The notes beneath the pieces are model-generated. The model was given only the letters and a program-made list of their open reading frames with translations. It ran no database searches and had not been told where the DNA came from. Of a DNA stretch of 32,206 nt, positions 18,841 to 28,240 are shown piece by piece. The DNA is from Fennellomyces sp. T-0311. Its lineage: Eukaryota; Mucoromycota; Mucoromycetes; Mucorales; Lichtheimiaceae. Position 1 is the stretch's first letter; each line of letters opens with the position of its first letter. Location: NCBI GenBank assembly GCA_025266875.1, contig JALLLT010000111.1, positions 1 through 32,206 on the forward strand, in the 5' to 3' direction. Made by a program: the position numbers and the translations under genes.

Positions 18841-19906
18841 TTAAAAATCATAATCGCTGGCGTACATCCAGTCCGGAAGAGTACTCGACGGTGGAGGAAT
18901 GTCCACAGTTACATACTCTCTGTGTCCCTTGCGACTAATGAATTTGCCGTTCAATCGGCGACGAGTTTGCTTTTTCTCAAGCTCATCAAGGATTGCGTTC
19001 AACTATTTAGTAAGATTGTGTTAATTTTGTTCACTGACTCATTTAAGTACGCTACCTTCTTGCTGCGCCATCGTGGACGCTGTACATGGTATTCGTTTCT
19101 TCCATGTACGCTTTCATCGTCGGAAGTATACGCCTTATCGCGGACGACTAACGCGATCTCGGGAAGCGGCTCGTTATATTTCTGCACGATCTCATCCCGA
19201 TACTCGATCAGCATAGCCTTTCTTTTATTATATTTCTATGGGTATACAGTCTCAGTATATGCTTCTGCTGGTATGAAGTACCACAAACCTTATTCTTGCG
19301 TCCAGCGCGTCGGACACCCTGATTGAACTTCTCGAGTTCCTCTGTGGTCTTCGTGGCGTAATCCTTCTTGTTCTGGAAATTTTTCGCCACCATGGTTCGC
19401 ACTTTGCGAGAAAAGTTCTTGATATGCAAGAACCTATCAGCTTTTTCCAGCAGGTTTTCGCGCAGTTTGGCAGCGATAGCCTTGTTGTGCGGGTCCTTAA
19501 GATCCGTCTCAAAGTTATACGTATACTTTACAGGATCTTCCCTAATCAGCTTCTCATGCTCGAGATGCAGGACTGACTATTAGTCGACGTATTAGTAAGT
19601 AGCATAAGTACTTATATATATTCTACAAAAACATACGCTCAATTCAGGCTGTCTTCCGAGGCCGTCGTCATCATCACCTTGTGGCTGTGGTTGCGTTGTT
19701 GCAGGAGCCAATGTCGATACTGCAGCAGATTCCGCCAACACCTCCCGAACGCATTCCTTCATCATCACCTTGAGTGCGTCAGGCTGCAGGTGAGCCATCG
19801 ACTGGCTACTTTCCTTCTGCAAACTCGCGATCCGCTGGCTTAACTGCTTTTGCATACGCGCAAGACCAGTGGCAGGATCCTGATTTTCGCTGCTGTTAAG
19901 AGACAT
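18841..19906 (-). CDS. Accessory protein of element B, convergent with the transposase
   Basis: Exons 19906-19637, 19576-19289, 19235-19056 and 19002-18841 are joined by introns of 60, 53 and 53 nt, all phase 0. They give 299 residues starting MSLNSSENQDPATGLARM and ending LPDWMYASDYDF. The N-terminal 50 residues look helical/coiled coil (MQKQLSQRIASLQKE). An acidic linker (GDDDDG) and a very basic centre follow (FSRKVRTMVAKNFQNKKDY, GVRRAGRKNK, RPRWRSKK). The C-terminal exon resembles the exon at 44-330 of element A. It ends 83 bases from the end of the transposase, tail-to-tail, so transcripts may overlap. Basic, helical and element-linked, it is a plausible DNA-binding partner for the subterminal repeats, like TnpA of plant CACTA elements. 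That role is inferred; there is no recognised family. Confidence 0.82.
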
Positions 19907-20280
19907 GGTAAACTATAGGTTGTCGGGTTATTAATGACAGGTGAGCTGGTTAGATTAAATACTTGCTGCTATAGTAAAAGTGAATAAAGTATTGTGACCT
20001 ATGAAGAGGACAAAGGTAAAAGTGTTGTCAACGTAGCTTCGATTTATACAACAAGCAACCTTCCGGTTTTGATCAGCGTTTCCATTTTAAGTGACATATT
20101 TTGGCATCCCCAAAACAAGGCACTATGACGCGCGGCTCTTCCACTCACACATTTTTTTTTTCGTTTGCTCACGGTAAAGCACTAAAACCTCCTCATCCAG
20201 ATGCAATGATTAGCTTCTCCACGTAAGAGTACTAAAGTTACCTCTTTATATCTAACTGCTTTTTAACGATGATATGAGCC
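19907..20280. promoter_or_regulatory. Divergent promoter region within element B
   Basis: 374 bases between the start of the accessory gene (minus) and a possible gene on the plus strand. AT-rich, with no open frame. It must hold the accessory gene promoter; no single motif is compelling. Confidence 0.35.
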
Positions 20281-21006
20281 ATGGCACTGTTGCTTGAGAG
20301 CTTCGTAATAGCGCGGAACATGAACGTCGCTTACGACATCTTAGTCATGGACAGAAGCAATGGGGCAGGTATGATTGTTCATGTATCATTTACAATAGCT
20401 AAGCATACAGTCACCAACGACTATTGCCTATAGCTCTGCCAGTATGTACCTTCGCAAACACTATGGGGCGTCATATCGATTTATGGTAAGGGACTTTTGT
20501 ATCTGAAACTTGCAACCGTTTTGTATGGTGCTATGATCCGTGGATACCGGCCCAGCCTAGGTAAACTTATAAAATATATGATACTCACTCAAATCGCGAA
20601 ACTAACGAACCGCTCTTATAGGATTTGAAGAACATCAGTTGTATAGAGAAACAGGTAGACCTTCAATCATCTCTTCTATATACCGTCTTGCTAACTAACT
20701 TTGCTCTGAACTTTTTTATAGGGTACATGGACACCATATGGTAAGTCACGTAGCTTTACACCAGAGTACCATGGAACTAACCAATATCTAATAGAGTTAA
20801 TCCTGCTTTTCTGGCGCTGTACGCGTCGCCAAGCAAACGGCCTCTGGTACTTATATTTGTTATTCTTTGCGGAATATTTATACTAACAACTCGTCATTAG
20901 ATATCAACACAAGGTTCCGCTAGCGCGGCAACTAGGTTCTGGTGGCGATGATTTAATCACCCCGGTTGATCAGAAATGGGTTGTGATTACTGGTCCGGCC
21001 ATGTAG
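20281..21006 (+). other. Possible fourth, spliced gene of element B, unresolved
   Basis: From ATG 20281 one reads MALLLESFVIARNMNVAYDI, then a GTATGA...CCTATAG intron, then ALPVCTFANTMGRHIDL. After that, several good donor/acceptor pairs delimit short exon candidates: GTAAGG at about 20487, GTAAAC at about 20561 to CTTATAG at about 20621, GTAGAC to TTTATAG, GTAAGT to CTAATAG, and GTACTT to CATTAG. One later piece reads DDLITPVDQKWVVITGPAM before TAG at 21004. I could not join all pieces in one frame: some joins give stops. Either the gene is broken, or a join differs from what I chose. No family is recognised. Confidence 0.25.
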
Positions 21007-21163
21007 CTAAAGCCTAGTCCACCATAGAAAGTGATACAAAAAAAATAAATAAAGAGCACACATATTTGGAAGAAAACGATATTTATACATTGACTTCTTT
21101 TGGAGAGCTATAAGGTTTTCAGATCTAATAATAGAGATTTGTCTGCCTTTTCTGTTATGTTTT

Positions 21164-21309
21164 CAGACAGCTGAAAGCATGCTGAAAGTAGCTGAAATCC
21201 AGGTAATTCAGCAGCTGAAAGTGTGGCTGAAAGTTGCTGAAAGATTCTGAAATTTGCTGAAAGCCTGAATTTCAGCCAGCTTTCAGCCAGCTTTCAGATA
21301 GCTGAAATC
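21164..21309. repeat. Right subterminal repeat cluster of element B
   Basis: About a dozen copies of GCTGAAA/TTTCAGC in both orientations, including CCAGCTTTCAGCCAGCTTTC. It mirrors the cluster at 13661-13795 and ends just before the terminal TTTTTCGTAGTG. Confidence 0.85.
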
Positions 21310-21329
21310 CCTGATTTTTCGTAGTGCAG

Positions 21330-21494
21330 GTATAATCATGATATGACCTTGGATAACATCGGTAATAGGAAGTCCCATCCATGATAAGCATTTAATATAA
21401 ATAGAGCGAACTCTTCATCAATAAAATACAGTTTTCTGAGTCTCGTTGACTTCTATTGTCCCTTTTCGATACTTGCTACTTTGCTCTTATCTCA
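21330..21494 (+). mobile_element. Solo LTR, right part
   Basis: Continuation of the LTR begun at 13392. It holds TATAAATAGAG near 21398 and CAATAAAA near 21419, likely promoter and polyadenylation signals, and ends CTTATCTCA at 21494. It is followed by the CGCTT duplication. Confidence 0.8.
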
Positions 21495-21499
21495 CGCTT
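21495..21499. repeat. 5-bp target duplication, right copy
   Basis: CGCTT, identical to 13387-13391. Confidence 0.75.
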
Positions 21500-21522
21500 T
21501 TTAGAAAAAATAATCCAGCGTT

Positions 21523-21630
21523 ATGGAAATCGTCATCTGCTTCCTGGAAGTCGTCAATCAACTTCTTGGAAATCATCTGTTTGTTGGAGATCATCAATTG
21601 GCTTTTTGGAATTCTGATCCAGCAGATTGG
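21523..21630 (+). repeat. Degenerate repeats of about 21 bp
   Basis: Successive TGGAAATCGTCATCTG, TGGAAGTCGTCAATC, TGGAAATCATCTGTT, TGGAGATCATCAATT and TGGAATTCTGATC units spaced about 20-22 bases. The short frame across them is not protein-like. Nothing else is seen between the solo LTR and the gene end at 21786. Confidence 0.5.
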
Positions 21631-21785
21631 GCATCAGCTTTATAACATTACACATCAGCAACAGTCATAATGTAATTTATTCACATAAAGCGAGACATTG
21701 CCAACAACCATTACTGGAACTGCTTGGTGCGTAGTTACCACTTTTATTAAAATACTACACTATTGTAGAAACCGAAATTTTAGAT

Positions 21786-23052
21786 CTATGCGTCGTAGAT
21801 CTTGAGCAAAGAGCTTGATTGTGATATCCATTCTTCGCATTCTCTTTTAGTGATGGTCCTGGATGCCTCAGTAATCCGATTCGCCAAATCGTCGTCTTCC
21901 GATATAGCGTTTACTCTTACGCGATGAATGAGACTACTCCACATGGATTTGGCTGGATTCAACGATACCAAGCTACTGGGGATATATACTGGGTAGAAGC
22001 CAGCATCCTTGATCACCTTGACCACCAATTCGCTGCGGTGCATATCTGTATCTTCCATGATGATTGCTATCCCGGTAGCTTCAGAATCCTTGAAAAACTT
22101 GACCAGATTCATCACAAACAGAAGAAAATGATGAGCTGAGGTCCAGATGGTTTTCTCGTGTGCCGTGAGCAACTTCTGAACATTCCGGGCCTTTTTCTTG
22201 TGATCAGAGAGCATTCCTTGCTGCGAAATTGCATGAAGTCCTTGAACCGTAATGCAGCAAAAGACATCGAACGGAAAAGTGTTACCAGCAGGAACTCTTT
22301 TGGGTAATTGAGACACAGGGTGAAGGCCGGTCTTGTAAATCCTGCACTCGTCAATGAATGCACAATTTTTGTTGTAATCGAAACCTTTTTGTGCGAGATA
22401 ATCCACTAGCTTTCTGAATGCATTGTTGTCGAGTAGCTCTTCTTGATCCGGTGGTGGTATCGTAAGCCTGAAAGCAAGATTCATTTTGATGAAAGTTTGG
22501 ACCGTGGTCTTGCTTACAGAGCTATCTACAAGTGATGTTAGTAATAGAACAGCGAAAGCTATAGCGACTGCCTTACAAACCTTTGAACTTCGCATTAAAA
22601 TCTTCCATTACTGCAGTCATCGTAAAATAGAGATTTTGCTTGCTGACCAAAGTGACAAGATAATTGACTTGCTCATCAGTCAGTTTCGCCGATTTCAACC
22701 GATACCCTTTCACACGGACACCCGGGAGAACTTCTGGATTCTGTCGTCGTTCGAGATCAAACTGATAGGCTCTTGATTTACCAATTTTTGCATCCTTTGC
22801 TGCCCTATGTGTGTTCATGCCTTTGATCGTGCGCAAGTTCACAAATTTGGAAACGTCATCACGTTGGTAAAGAGTGGGACCCCAAATCAATTCTTGCTGC
22901 TTGGTCGTTTCGTATGAGTCACTTGAAACTGAATCCTGGTTACCGGGCTCAGATTGAGAAACAATATCAGAAACAACATCTTCCATTGCTTGAATCGGTG
23001 TTTCACGGTAATAGCCATCACCCAGTGCATAATAGTATACAGCGTGCTCCAT
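21786..23052 (-). CDS. Tc1/mariner-like transposase-derived protein, altered catalytic residues
   Basis: Exons 23052-22581 and 22525-21786 join through a 55-nt intron (GTTTGT...TTGTAG) to 403 residues with no internal stop. Order: an acidic N-terminus; an HTH-like segment (LRTIKGMNTHRAAKDAKIGK); a second HTH-type region spanning the splice (VSKTTVQTFIKMNLAFR); and a DDE_3-like core. In that core the first Asp is present (FIDECRIYKTG, D216). The second acidic position reads Glu (IIMEDTDMHRS, E315, usually MDN....H). The third reads Lys (SLNPAKSMWSSL, K350, usually NP-E--W). E315 and K350 are separated by 34 residues, the mariner-type spacing, so the alignment is sound. A canonical triad is absent and cutting activity is unlikely. 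No TIR pair was found around it. A dead transposase still under coding constraint, or a domesticated gene, are both possible. Confidence 0.85.
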
Positions 23053-23338
23053 GGTATTGAAAATTGAATAAGAAAATAGAATTAAAAGACACAAGAAAGT
23101 TAAAAAACATAAGAAACAGAAGCACTCTTATATATTATCCAGAGATTGCTTGACAATAGGTCATGTGCCACAAACTGTACACACTTTCTTTTAATCGGGT
23201 AATAGACTGTTGTACCAGTATGACACGTGAAGGAAATCGCAATTTACGACACTTGCTACGGTAAAGAATATGGTGAGATAAATCATATGTATTAGCTATG
23301 AATTATGTTTAACTCATAAACAAAACAATTTCGGTAAA
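23053..23338. promoter_or_regulatory. Spacer between two minus-strand genes
   Basis: 286 bases holding the end region of the HTH gene and the promoter of the mariner-like gene. TATATTATC occurs near 23131 on the plus strand, and the minus strand reads TATAAGAGTG there, a weak TATA-like element about 75 bases upstream of the start codon. Confidence 0.3.
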
Positions 23339-24042
23339 CTACAATTGCATCTTTGCCAAATCCTGAAGCTCATCCGACTCCGATGTCGAACCCTCGAATA
23401 CCTTTGCTGCGTCTTCCATATCGTTGCAGCCCATGTCGTCGCTTTCGTCTTCTGTATCGACGCAGTCCATATCTTCGCCACGCGACATTAATCTCTCTGA
23501 TTCAGCTGCTGCTATCCTTGCTGCTGTTGTTGCTGCTATTTCCAAGTCCATTTCCCTCCTTTGGTCCTTCATATACTTCTGGATATCGTCGAGAACAATA
23601 CGCCTGGCAGTGGCAGGCGAAATCTTGACGCGTTGGGCAACTTGTCGATATGTATTCCTTGCAGGGTTGTATATGCGCAAAACCCTACTCCGGATTGTCT
23701 CCGTAATGATTGCGGGCTTTCGATGCTGGGTGGTGGCCAATAGGTTGTCGAACTGCTCCGTTTCATGCTCTGTCTCGAATCCAGCAATGCCGTACTCGGA
23801 CATTTCATTCACCAAGATGTCTTTCTCCTTAAAGTAGGATTCCATCACTGCGTCCATGACTATTACGTAGATAATTGATGTTAATATTGTATAAACTATC
23901 TGCAATTCATTAAATCTATACTTTGGTTGGTCTTTTTCGATGACGTTTTCTTAACAACCCGCATGGTTGCCTTATTCTTTATGCTCCCCTTGCTACTCTT
24001 GCTCTTCCTGACGGTGTACTTTGTGTTTCCGTTAGTGCTCAT
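23339..24042 (-). CDS. Small helix-turn-helix protein
   Basis: Exons 24042-23922 and 23859-23339, joined by a 62-nt intron (GTATAG...GTAATAG), give 213 residues. The first exon is very basic and Ser/Lys-rich (VRKSKSSKGSIKNK, RVVKKTSSKK), NLS-like. The middle has a homeodomain-like/HTH_23-type region (ITETIRSRVLRIYNPARNTY, then RQVAQRVKISPATARRIVLD) of the kind found at the N-terminus of Tc1/IS630 transposases. A helical Arg/Glu segment and an acidic C-terminus follow. No DDE domain is present. It is on the same strand as the mariner-like gene and 286 bases upstream of it, so the two could be separate subunits of one system or independent relics. DNA binding is likely; the target is unknown. 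Confidence 0.78.
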
Positions 24043-24153
24043 TTTGTTATCTCGTTATGTTGATTGAATCCACCACACTTTCAATCACTTCCTTTTTATA
24101 TATCTGTAAAGTACTCAATGTTACGCGAAAAGCTCATGCACTTAGATAACACT

Positions 24154-25334
24154 CCAGTGTAGTCAAGAACCAACAGCTGTAAAAACTTTCGCAGCAGAAC
24201 GTAGTATATCTCACGGATAGCACAGTAGGCTTGGAATTAACACATAATCGATGACTAATATGAGACGTAATTGGATCAGATTGAGTATGAGTAACAGTAA
24301 CTATGATGGAAGCGTATGAGTTAGATACAACACAAGTATCGAATGATACGAATAAGTCAATTGAATCAGTGTAAATACAAAAACAGTAACAACTACGAAA
24401 AGTAATTGGATCAGGCTGAGTATGAGTAACGGTAACCATGAAGGATTCGTGTGAGTTAGATCAAGCACGAGTATCGGCGGACACGATAAAGTCAATTGAA
24501 TCAGTGTAAGCACAAGAATGATGACGAATATACGAAGTAATTGGATCAGAATGAGCATGAGTAACGGTAACCACAAAGGGCGCGTATTAGTTAGATCAAA
24601 CACGAGTATTGGAGGACCCGATTAAGTCAATTGAATCACTGTAAACACAATAACAATAACGAATACGAGAAGTAATTAGATCCGAATGAGCATGAGCAAC
24701 GGTAACCATGAAGGATTCATGTGAGTTAGATCAAACACGAATATCTTAAGATACGATAAAGTCAATTGAATCAGTGTGAGCACAAGAACGATGACGAATA
24801 CGAAGCGTAATTGGATCAGATTGAGTATGAGTAACGGTAACCATGATAGACGTGTATGAGTCAGATACAACACGAGTATCGAACGATATGAATAATTCAG
24901 TTGAATCAATGTAAACGCAAGAACAATGACGAATCCAAAACGTAATTGGATCAGGTTGAGTATGAGTAACGGTAACCATGAAGGATTCATGTGGATTAGC
25001 TCAAGCACGAGTATCGAAGGACACGATAAAGTCAATTGAATCAGAGTAAACACAAGAATGATGACGAATACATGAAGTAATTGGATCAAAGTAAGCATGA
25101 GTAATGGTAACCATGAAGGATTCATGTGAATTAGCTCAAGCACGAATATTGGAGGACACGATAAAGTCAATTCAATCAGAGTAAACATAAGAACGATGAC
25201 GAATACGAAAAGTAATTGGATCAAAGTGAGCATGAGTAACGGTAATCACAAAGGGTGCGAATGAGTTAGATTGAATATGGAGAACAAATGTCGCAATAAA
25301 GCCGAGTAAGTCAGCGCGAACATGAGTAACGGTA
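24154..25334. repeat. 135-bp tandem repeat (three 45-bp subunits), left block
   Basis: Unit starts (GAGTAACGGTAACC-like) occur at 24289, 24424, 24559, 24694, 24829, 24964, 25099 and 25234, spaced exactly 135. The next is at 25324, 90 bases on, i.e. two subunits. A diverged unit precedes 24289. Each unit consists of three related parts: AGTTAGATCAA-CACGAGTAT, AGTCAATTGAATCAGTG and AGTAATTGGATCAGA-TGAG. Because 135 is divisible by 3, the minus strand shows long open frames of Leu/Ile-rich 45-residue repeats, which I do not consider genes. Confidence 0.93.
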
Positions 25335-25341
25335 ACATAGC

Positions 25342-25368
25342 CTACGAGTCTCAGAATTTTCACGGATG
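25342..25368 (+). repeat. Left terminal inverted repeat of the MULE
   Basis: CTACGAGTCTCAGAATTTTC and 7 further bases to CACGGATG; partner of 31558-31584 with a single mismatch. A second copy of ATTTTCACGGATGG lies just inside, near 25432. Confidence 0.85.
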
Positions 25369-25369
25369 G

Positions 25370-25621
25370 ATACACTCCGATAAGGAAAAAATAGGCACTG
25401 ATTGGTTGGCTTCACGGATTTTGGGGGGAGGGGATATTTTCACGGATGGCGGACTTTGCGGATGAGTAGTTCACGTAGGGGTGACTTCTGTAAATTATGC
25501 ATTTGTTAAACCTACCTTAAAACCAGTCTATGACATCTTTACGCACTAATCAGCTACAAATTGCCCTCCTTCTGATAAGACTTACTACATCGTACATGTG
25601 ACAGAATGTCTAAAAATGTAG
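25370..25621. other. MULE subterminal sequence, no gene
   Basis: 252 bases between the MULE left end and the nested element. Repeated CACGGAT motifs near 25412 and 25437; otherwise non-coding. This is the 3' flank of the MULE transposase gene. Confidence 0.4.
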
Positions 25622-25623
25622 TA

Positions 25624-25643
25624 TGGTGCATACTGTTTTGAAT
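25624..25643 (+). repeat. Left terminal inverted repeat of DDE element 2
   Basis: Perfect 20-bp match to the complement of 28241-28260; weaker similarity continues about 10 bases inward. Confidence 0.93.
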
Positions 25644-25980
25644 AGTGAAGAATTTTCAAATCCCGATGAAAAACTTCCAGATGTATAAACGCAACGAGAA
25701 GTTGGTATTTTCTAAAACGGCGCACAATATCTATTTTTTATGCTATAAAGAACAATTATTGTGCGGGAAATTGCATGAAAACAAAAACTGGAGAAGTTTA
25801 AAGGGTTCAAAGTTTTGTCGGAAAATGAAATTTAAGCAGAGGGGTCCTGGATTTCGAACAGGACATCTTATCCCGTAGGCGTACTTTAAGCTGTGTGTAA
25901 CCATAATGACATTGTGTAACTATACTTCTCGATGCTGCGGTTGTGGCTGTCATTCTTCCCTTCTCTTTTCTTCTTTCAAT

Positions 25981-28161
25981 ATGCCACGAAGCAAGCGTTC
26001 CAAGGCAGCTCTTAAGAAGCTCCGTGATAAAGACGGAAACTACGTAAAAGATCCAACATCAGTGGAAGTAACCAGTTCAATTGACATTGCTGACGATTTC
26101 GCGATCTTGGGCGAACTTTCGGAAAGTGAGAGTGAAGAGCTATTGAAGGAGGCGTCATATCAGCCAAGCGCCCTTACCTGCCTTTCCGATACAACAGAGA
26201 AGACTTCCCGCGGAAAATACTGGGGTACTGGACGTACAACAAAATGGGACAAAAAGCGAAAGGCAGCAGAAATGGCCATAGGAAATATGTCAATTTCCAG
26301 TTTTTTCCCTCCTATCGCAACCCTCAACCCCACAGCAGCCGAAAATACGGTTACTGTGGAATCAGAGTCTCAGATGAACCCAGCCGATTTTGTTGATTCT
26401 GAAATCATTGATATGGTATTTCCATACGACAATGACATCGACGCAATGAAAGCCGCATACAAAGCCTTGGAGCCTATTGCTGATACCCACATGAATCAGA
26501 CGCATCCAGCAAACAGTATGCCCGATTACGAACGATCTAAGTACAGAAGCGTCTACTGGTACTTCGGGTATCGCATCGCAGGCATGCGGACAATGAAGGC
26601 ATCGCAAGAGGCAGCAGCCAAGGCATGGACGAAACCTTCGAAATATTACCGCCCATTATCGATCCGACTTTGGGCAAAGGAATACCTACAGTTTCAAAAA
26701 ATATCGGAACACCAAAAAGGGAAGCATGCGAAAAGAGCTTCTCTTTTGAACGATGAAGACATCCAACTTGCTGCCAAGGATTTGATCCTAAACAGAAGGC
26801 AAACAAAGCGTACCTTGGGGGATATTGCCAAAGACCTAAACACAAAGGTTATACCTAACCTGATTGGAATGCCAGGCAATATCTCTCCTTCAGTTCTTCG
26901 AAACCATATGATTTCTTGGGGATATCGATATGCAAAGTATAAGAAAGACGTTTACTTCGACGGCCATGAACGCGCTGATGTTGTGGAATACCGCAAAGAA
27001 TGGACAAAGCGCATGGTGGAGCGCAAGAAGTTGATGGAGGACTACGAAGGAGACGAAGAAGAGATAGTCAAGGCGCCGGTGATACCAAACGGTAAAAAGA
27101 AAATTGTGATAGTTACTCACGACGAGAGTACTTTCTACTCAAACGATGCGAAGGAAGACGTGTGGACGCATGAGGACGAATCCACTATCCGTAAAAAGTC
27201 AATTGGTGGATCCATTATGGTTAGTGAATTCCAGTGTCCTTGCCATGGAACAATGAGATCGAGAGCCTGGACATCACGTACCTTCAAGGAAGCCAACAGC
27301 CGTAACGGTTATTGGAAAGCCACTGATCTGTATACCCAACTGGTGGATGATGCAATCCCATTATTTGAACGGCTTCATGACGATTGCCAGGCGCTCTTTA
27401 TCTTTGACCAGTCAAGCAACCATCGAGCGTATCCAGACGATGCTCTTTTGGTATCCCGAATGAACTTAGAAGATAAGGAAATTGCCAAGGATGCCCCAAG
27501 GCCCATGCGAAATGGCTGGATGATGTACAAAGGCAACGTCCTTTCACAGCCAATGTACTACAGCAAATTGGTGAGCGTTAGAGCAAACAGAGGAGGAACA
27601 AGAGAGGTCGAGCATTTCTATGCTAAAGGCGTCCGTACTGTCCTAAAAGAACGCAATCTTGGGCGCTTTAAAGAGTTTGAGGACCAAGGCAAGACATGGA
27701 AGGCAAAATGCGGCGAAAAAGAGCCACAAGATGAAGAAGGAAACTGCTGTCCGTATCATATGCTGTCACAGCAACCCGATTTCAATGGTCAAAAGACCAT
27801 GCTTGAAGAAGTTGTGGTAGAGAAAGGTCACATTTTTGACCTGTACCCAAAATTTCACTGCGAAACCAACTGGATTGAACGCTACTGGGGAGCCGCAAAA
27901 CTAATCGCACGTAGAGAATGTGACTATTCGTTGCCTGCATTGCGGAAGAACCTCAATGGCTTCCTTGATTCAATTTCGCCAGTGTATGACGATCCTGACA
28001 GCGAGGTTACCCCTACGAAGATCAGGCGCTTTTACAAGCGTTGCTGGAGATATATCCAGGCATACCATGACATTTCTGATGGAAAAGAAGCATATGACTC
28101 AGTCAAAAAGTTTACTACACGTACATATGCCTCACATCGCAGACCAGGTGTTTGCGACTAA
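25981..28161 (+). CDS. Large fungal DDE transposase (element 2)
   Basis: An intact single-exon frame of 726 codons. The start at 25981 (MPRSKRSKAALKK) is preferred over the in-frame ATG at 25906, because the sister protein starts alike and the extra 25 residues are Cys/Ser-rich and unlike it. The basic N-terminus is followed by an acidic stretch (ILGELSESESEELLKE) and a HTH-bearing middle (LLNDEDIQLAAKDLILNRRQ, SPSVLRNHMISWGY). The DDE core shows VIVTHDESTFYSND (D381), LFIFDQSSNH (D476) and CETNWIERYWGAA (E633), with KFHCE just before the third. The C-terminus reads RRFYKRCWRYIQAY, then TTRTYASHRRPG. All catalytic acids are present. It should move its own TIRs at TA targets. Similarity to the element 1 protein is clear throughout the core, lower at the N-terminus. 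Confidence 0.92.
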   Translation: MPRSKRSKAALKKLRDKDGNYVKDPTSVEVTSSIDIADDFAILGELSESESEELLKEASYQPSALTCLSDTTEKTSRGKYWGTGRTTKWDKKRKAAEMAIGNMSISSFFPPIATLNPTAAENTVTVESESQMNPADFVDSEIIDMVFPYDNDIDAMKAAYKALEPIADTHMNQTHPANSMPDYERSKYRSVYWYFGYRIAGMRTMKASQEAAAKAWTKPSKYYRPLSIRLWAKEYLQFQKISEHQKGKHAKRASLLNDEDIQLAAKDLILNRRQTKRTLGDIAKDLNTKVIPNLIGMPGNISPSVLRNHMISWGYRYAKYKKDVYFDGHERADVVEYRKEWTKRMVERKKLMEDYEGDEEEIVKAPVIPNGKKKIVIVTHDESTFYSNDAKEDVWTHEDESTIRKKSIGGSIMVSEFQCPCHGTMRSRAWTSRTFKEANSRNGYWKATDLYTQLVDDAIPLFERLHDDCQALFIFDQSSNHRAYPDDALLVSRMNLEDKEIAKDAPRPMRNGWMMYKGNVLSQPMYYSKLVSVRANRGGTREVEHFYAKGVRTVLKERNLGRFKEFEDQGKTWKAKCGEKEPQDEEGNCCPYHMLSQQPDFNGQKTMLEEVVVEKGHIFDLYPKFHCETNWIERYWGAAKLIARRECDYSLPALRKNLNGFLDSISPVYDDPDSEVTPTKIRRFYKRCWRYIQAYHDISDGKEAYDSVKKFTTRTYASHRRPGVCD

Positions 28162-28240
28162 CATAATACAGTTGTCGGCACATTATTGATCCGCGGGGAT
28201 TAAAAAATTTGAGGATTTCGAACAAAATAAAGTTTTTACG

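Larger units (their letters stand above)
13642..21326 (+). mobile_element. Plavaka/CACTA-like DNA transposon B, complete, 7.7 kb
   Basis: The ends are CACTACGAAAAA (13642) and TTTTTCGTAGTG (21326), flanked by a 3-bp duplication CAG (13639-13641 and 21327-21329). Just inside each end lies a dense cluster of TTTCAGC/GCTGAAA motifs. The order within is an acidic-protein gene (+), Tnp2 transposase (+), accessory gene (-), and a possible fourth spliced gene (+). CACTA ends, a 3-bp duplication and a Tnp2 transposase are the family signature. Intact genes and matching ends suggest recent activity. Confidence 0.93.

Noticed and set aside
18640..19326. Open frame of 228 residues on the plus strand
   Set aside because: It runs across the end of the transposase gene and antisense to three exons and two introns of the accessory gene, whose splicing and similarity to element A are well supported.
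24676..25233. Long minus-strand open frame (185 residues) of Leu/Ile-rich repeats resembling a membrane protein
   Set aside because: It is a by-product of the 135-bp repeat, whose period is a multiple of three. Other frames over the array are open too, and no start context or splice structure supports a gene.
24154..25334. CRISPR-like array
   Set aside because: Units are contiguous related sequences with no alternation of constant repeats and unique spacers, and the context is eukaryotic.
25906..25980. N-terminal extension of the element 2 transposase from an upstream ATG
   Set aside because: The extension is Cys/Ser-rich and has no counterpart in the element 1 protein; both proteins begin alike (MPR-SKR) at the later ATG.
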